Shown: in pieces, positions 62,003 through 64,000 of the stretch
Layout: every line of letters begins with the position of its first letter
Position numbering within the stretch: the stretch's first letter is position 1
From: JANXQG01 sp963709175
Lineage (GTDB): Bacteria > Planctomycetota > Planctomycetia > Pirellulales > Thermoguttaceae
Reading direction: 5' to 3'
NCBI GenBank assembly: GCA_963709175.1
Contig: CAVPVK010000007.1
Coordinates: forward strand, 1,116,001-1,180,000
DNA: 64,000 nucleotides
Notes under the pieces: generated by a model
What the model was told of the DNA's origin: nothing
Seen by the model: only the letters and a program-made list of their open reading frames with translations
Databases searched by the model: none
Position numbers and translations under genes: made by a program

Positions 62003-63309
62003 ATACAAGAAAGTTGACGCGACGTGTTTTTCTTCAGCGGACCGCACTGGGCGCAGGCTGCATGGTATCGCTGCCGTCGCTTGTTCCGAGTTCATCACTC
62101 GGCGCGGACAAGAAAATCGCCCCCAACAGCCGGATCAACCTTGCCTGCATCGGCGTGGGCGGACAAGGGACCGGTAATCTTCGATCGTTTCTCGGCGATG
62201 AACGCGTTCAGGTTGTCGCCGTTTGTGATGTGGACGAGGGCCACCTTGACCAAGCGCGGCAGGTCGCGAACCTCAAGTGGAATGCGGGTTACAGAGATTT
62301 TCGCGAGTTGTTGGCTCGCGGCGACGTCGACGCGGTAATGATCGCCACACCGGACCATTGGCATTCGCTGGTCACCGTGGCCGCGTGCCGGGCCGGGAAA
62401 GACATCTACTGCGAGAAACCGGTCACTGCCAGCATTGGCGAAGGTCGGTTCGTCAGCGATCTGATCCGGAAACAGAATCGCGTCTTTCAGTGCGGTACCT
62501 GGCGGCGATCGGGTATCTATACCCGCATGGCCTGCGAATTGGTTCGCAATGGCTACATCGGCCAGCTCAAAGAGATCGTGGTCGGCGTCCCGGCCACTTT
62601 CTACGTTATCGGCGGCTTCACCGGACTGGAAGCCCCGGCGCGGGTGCCCAAGGAGTTCGATTACGAAATGTGGCTGGGTCCCGCGCCGCGGGCGCCTTAT
62701 ACGCCCGCCCGTTGCCATTTCAACTTCCGTTGGATTCTGGATTACGCCCCCGGTTACATTACCGATTGGGGCGCCCATTTCATCGATGTCGCACAGTGGG
62801 GGAACGCCAGCGACGATACGACTCCGGTCGCCGTCAAAGCATCAGAGGTCCGCTGCCGTGAGAAAGGGATTTACGACGCACCGGAGCGTTTCCGCATCGA
62901 GTATCTGTACGGCAACGGAGTCCGCATGACGATGATCGCCACGTCCGACGGGTCCCAGCACGGCACGAAGTTCATCGGCACGAAAGGCTGGATTTTCACC
63001 GAGAATACCAGGCTGGTGACCGAGCCGGCGGAGCTGCGGCGCACGAAGATCAAGGCCAGCGAGAAGCATCTCTATGTTTCGACCAACCACCACCGCAATT
63101 TCATCGATTGCGTGATTTCGCGACAGGAGACGGCTGCGCCGGTCGAGGCCGCACATCGCGCCGCAAGCTGCTGTCATCTGGGAGCGATTGCGGCACGGCT
63201 AAAGCGTGAACTGAAGTTCGATCCGAAGAGCGAAACGTTTCCTTCGGATGCTGAAGCCAACGCGCTGCTCAGGAAGGTCATGCGTGGGCCTTGGCGGCTT
63301 GAGGCGTGA
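61999..63309 (+). CDS. Gfo/Idh/MocA-family oxidoreductase, Tat-exported
   Basis: 436 residues from GTG 61999. A Tat signal LTRRVFLQRTALGAG with twin Arg leads. Rossmann fold: RINLACIGVGGQGTGNLRSFL and VVAVCDVDEGHLDQA; the family EKP motif in DIYCEKPVTASIGEG; C-terminal alpha/beta domain with WLGPAPRAPYTPARCHFNFRWILDYAPGYITDWGAHFIDVAQWG. These proteins oxidise or reduce sugars or cyclitols with NAD(P). Planctomycetes carry many exported paralogues beside sugar-active enzymes. Followed by a GDSL hydrolase gene. Confidence 0.93.
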   Translation: MNTRKLTRRVFLQRTALGAGCMVSLPSLVPSSSLGADKKIAPNSRINLACIGVGGQGTGNLRSFLGDERVQVVAVCDVDEGHLDQARQVANLKWNAGYRDFRELLARGDVDAVMIATPDHWHSLVTVAACRAGKDIYCEKPVTASIGEGRFVSDLIRKQNRVFQCGTWRRSGIYTRMACELVRNGYIGQLKEIVVGVPATFYVIGGFTGLEAPARVPKEFDYEMWLGPAPRAPYTPARCHFNFRWILDYAPGYITDWGAHFIDVAQWGNASDDTTPVAVKASEVRCREKGIYDAPERFRIEYLYGNGVRMTMIATSDGSQHGTKFIGTKGWIFTENTRLVTEPAELRRTKIKASEKHLYVSTNHHRNFIDCVISRQETAAPVEAAHRAASCCHLGAIAARLKRELKFDPKSETFPSDAEANALLRKVMRGPWRLEA

Positions 63310-63651
63310 CCAGTTTTGCACGCATGGAGGTACCCGTCCAGGCACGATTTCGTGTCTGGGAAAAAGCGAAACCATACCTAACGAGCGAGAGCGTATTTCC
63401 GGAAATAAAATCCGGTGTCCCTGAATGCGCCGGCGCCCGCCAGACGCCTGATCGCAACCCAAGGCGACCCCCAATGCCGTCCTGCCTCCAGAATGCATCA
63501 GCCGCGCGTATAGCGCGCCTGCGGCCCGCGCTATCAGGCTCCTGCGAACGTCCCTCAGTCCACGAAACCCGATACGGACTGGAAGGTCACGTTCAGCCGC
63601 GTTACGATAGGAAGGTGTCGCCACTCGCAACAATCGAAGAAGGAGAACTTT
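63310..63651. other. Intergenic region with palindrome site C
   Basis: 342 bp between the oxidoreductase and the GDSL hydrolase. It holds the 14-bp palindrome at 63394 and the ribosome site AAGGAGAA at 63639-63646. No gene seen. Confidence 0.5.
63394..63407. promoter_or_regulatory. 14-bp palindrome TATTTCCGGAAATA (site C), candidate operator
   Basis: Identical to sites A and B. It lies 244 bp upstream of the GDSL hydrolase start, in the same direction of reading. Confidence 0.5.
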
Positions 63652-64000
63652 GTGATACGTCAAACAGGATTGTCCCTGGCATTGTGCCTGGTCATAGCCG
63701 CATCGGCCCATTCCGCGGAGAGTCCAGGATTGGCCGCTTTGACCGGCAAAGACACGCCGCTCAAGCAGGGCATCGCCATTGCCTTTTTCGGTGATTCCAT
63801 CACCATGCAAGGCGGCTATATCGAGACGATGAAGAAGGCTCTGATCACAAGCCCGCCTACGAAGGACCTCAAGGTAAAGCTGCTGCAGCACGGGCTCAAC
63901 GGCGGCCGCGTGCCCACCGTGCTGGAAGGTAGAAGCCCCTGGGGTACGATCGGTGGCACGATGCAGGAGTTGCTCGACAAGGAAAAGCCGAACGTCGTGG
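63652..64000 (+). CDS. Secreted GDSL/SGNH hydrolase, 5' part (runs off window)
   Basis: GTG 63652 follows AAGGAGAA five bases upstream. A signal peptide (MIRQTGLSLALCLVIAASAHSA) leads into the GDSL block GIAIAFFGDSITMQGGYIETMKKAL, with the nucleophilic Ser in GDS, and the second block HGLNGGRV (Gly/Asn). The frame is open at 64000, giving 116 codons. Such enzymes are lipases, esterases or carbohydrate acetylesterases. The upstream palindrome may regulate it. Confidence 0.88.
   Translation, partial: MIRQTGLSLALCLVIAASAHSAESPGLAALTGKDTPLKQGIAIAFFGDSITMQGGYIETMKKALITSPPTKDLKVKLLQHGLNGGRVPTVLEGRSPWGTIGGTMQELLDKEKPNVV

Overview
The window looks like chromosomal DNA of a planctomycete, probably of the Pirellulales type. 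This is inferred from gene content and high GC; no rRNA or marker gene is present. Typical planctomycete content includes two csrA genes, sulfatide/fucan-type carbohydrate enzymes (GH29 fucosidase, SASA esterase, GH78 fragment), ThuA and Gfo/Idh/MocA proteins with Tat or Sec signals, a PduS/PduT microcompartment pair, a zinc-ribbon/GYF protein, RHS pieces and a TMTC-like TPR membrane protein. A large share of the window is mobile or decaying DNA.

Layout. 1-9.9 kb: serpin C-terminus, small TPR protein, SASA esterase, frameshifted GH29 fucosidase, a group II intron directly upstream of it, a large glycosidase-like protein and ThuA. 10-13.8 kb: IS copy 1 (9-bp target duplication), an IS110 fragment, recombinase and DoxX remnants. 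13.9-22.6 kb: a minus-strand block with DUF1207, a HATPase, CsrA, TetR, a GAF-PP2C phosphatase, an EmrAB-type efflux pair and a STAS protein. This combines an efflux pump with the parts of a partner-switching pathway. 23-34.4 kb: broken SulP transporter, GH78 and TIM-barrel remnants, degenerate IS66, RHS core plus an orphan RHS tip, LRR protein, iscU fragment, and a secreted-protein gene cut by IS copy 2. 34.4-36.7 kb: zinc-ribbon protein and a gene-poor stretch with REP palindromes around a RAYT remnant. 36.7-52 kb: mostly intact host genes: CsrA, PduS, PduT, P-loop ATPase, zinc-ribbon/GYF protein, M13 peptidase, TMTC-like protein, PhyH dioxygenase, and a 2-oxoacid dehydrogenase E1 alpha-beta fusion followed by a lipoyl-domain/ketoacyl synthase III fusion. 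52.3-61.1 kb: an 8.7-kb integrative element in tRNA-Asn bounded by a 16-bp direct repeat, with integrase, XRE regulator, a terminase/DUF3987 chimera, a gp36-like connector, a glycosyltransferase and a collagen-like fibre. 61.2-64 kb: recombinase and TIM-barrel remnants, a Gfo/Idh/MocA oxidoreductase, and a GDSL hydrolase running off the end.

Three observations deserve most attention. A perfect 14-bp palindrome (TATTTCCGGAAATA) occurs three times, each time in non-coding DNA upstream of carbohydrate-related or transport genes, and looks like an operator. The E1 fusion next to a lipoyl-KAS III fusion suggests direct hand-over of an acyl group from a lipoyl arm to a ketoacyl synthase. The tRNA-Asn element carries a terminase-DUF3987 chimera in which each half lacks part of its normal domain. 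Many genes carry single-base frameshifts. Some are true decay, but the number in otherwise well-conserved genes also suggests sequence or assembly indels, so broken status should be read with caution.
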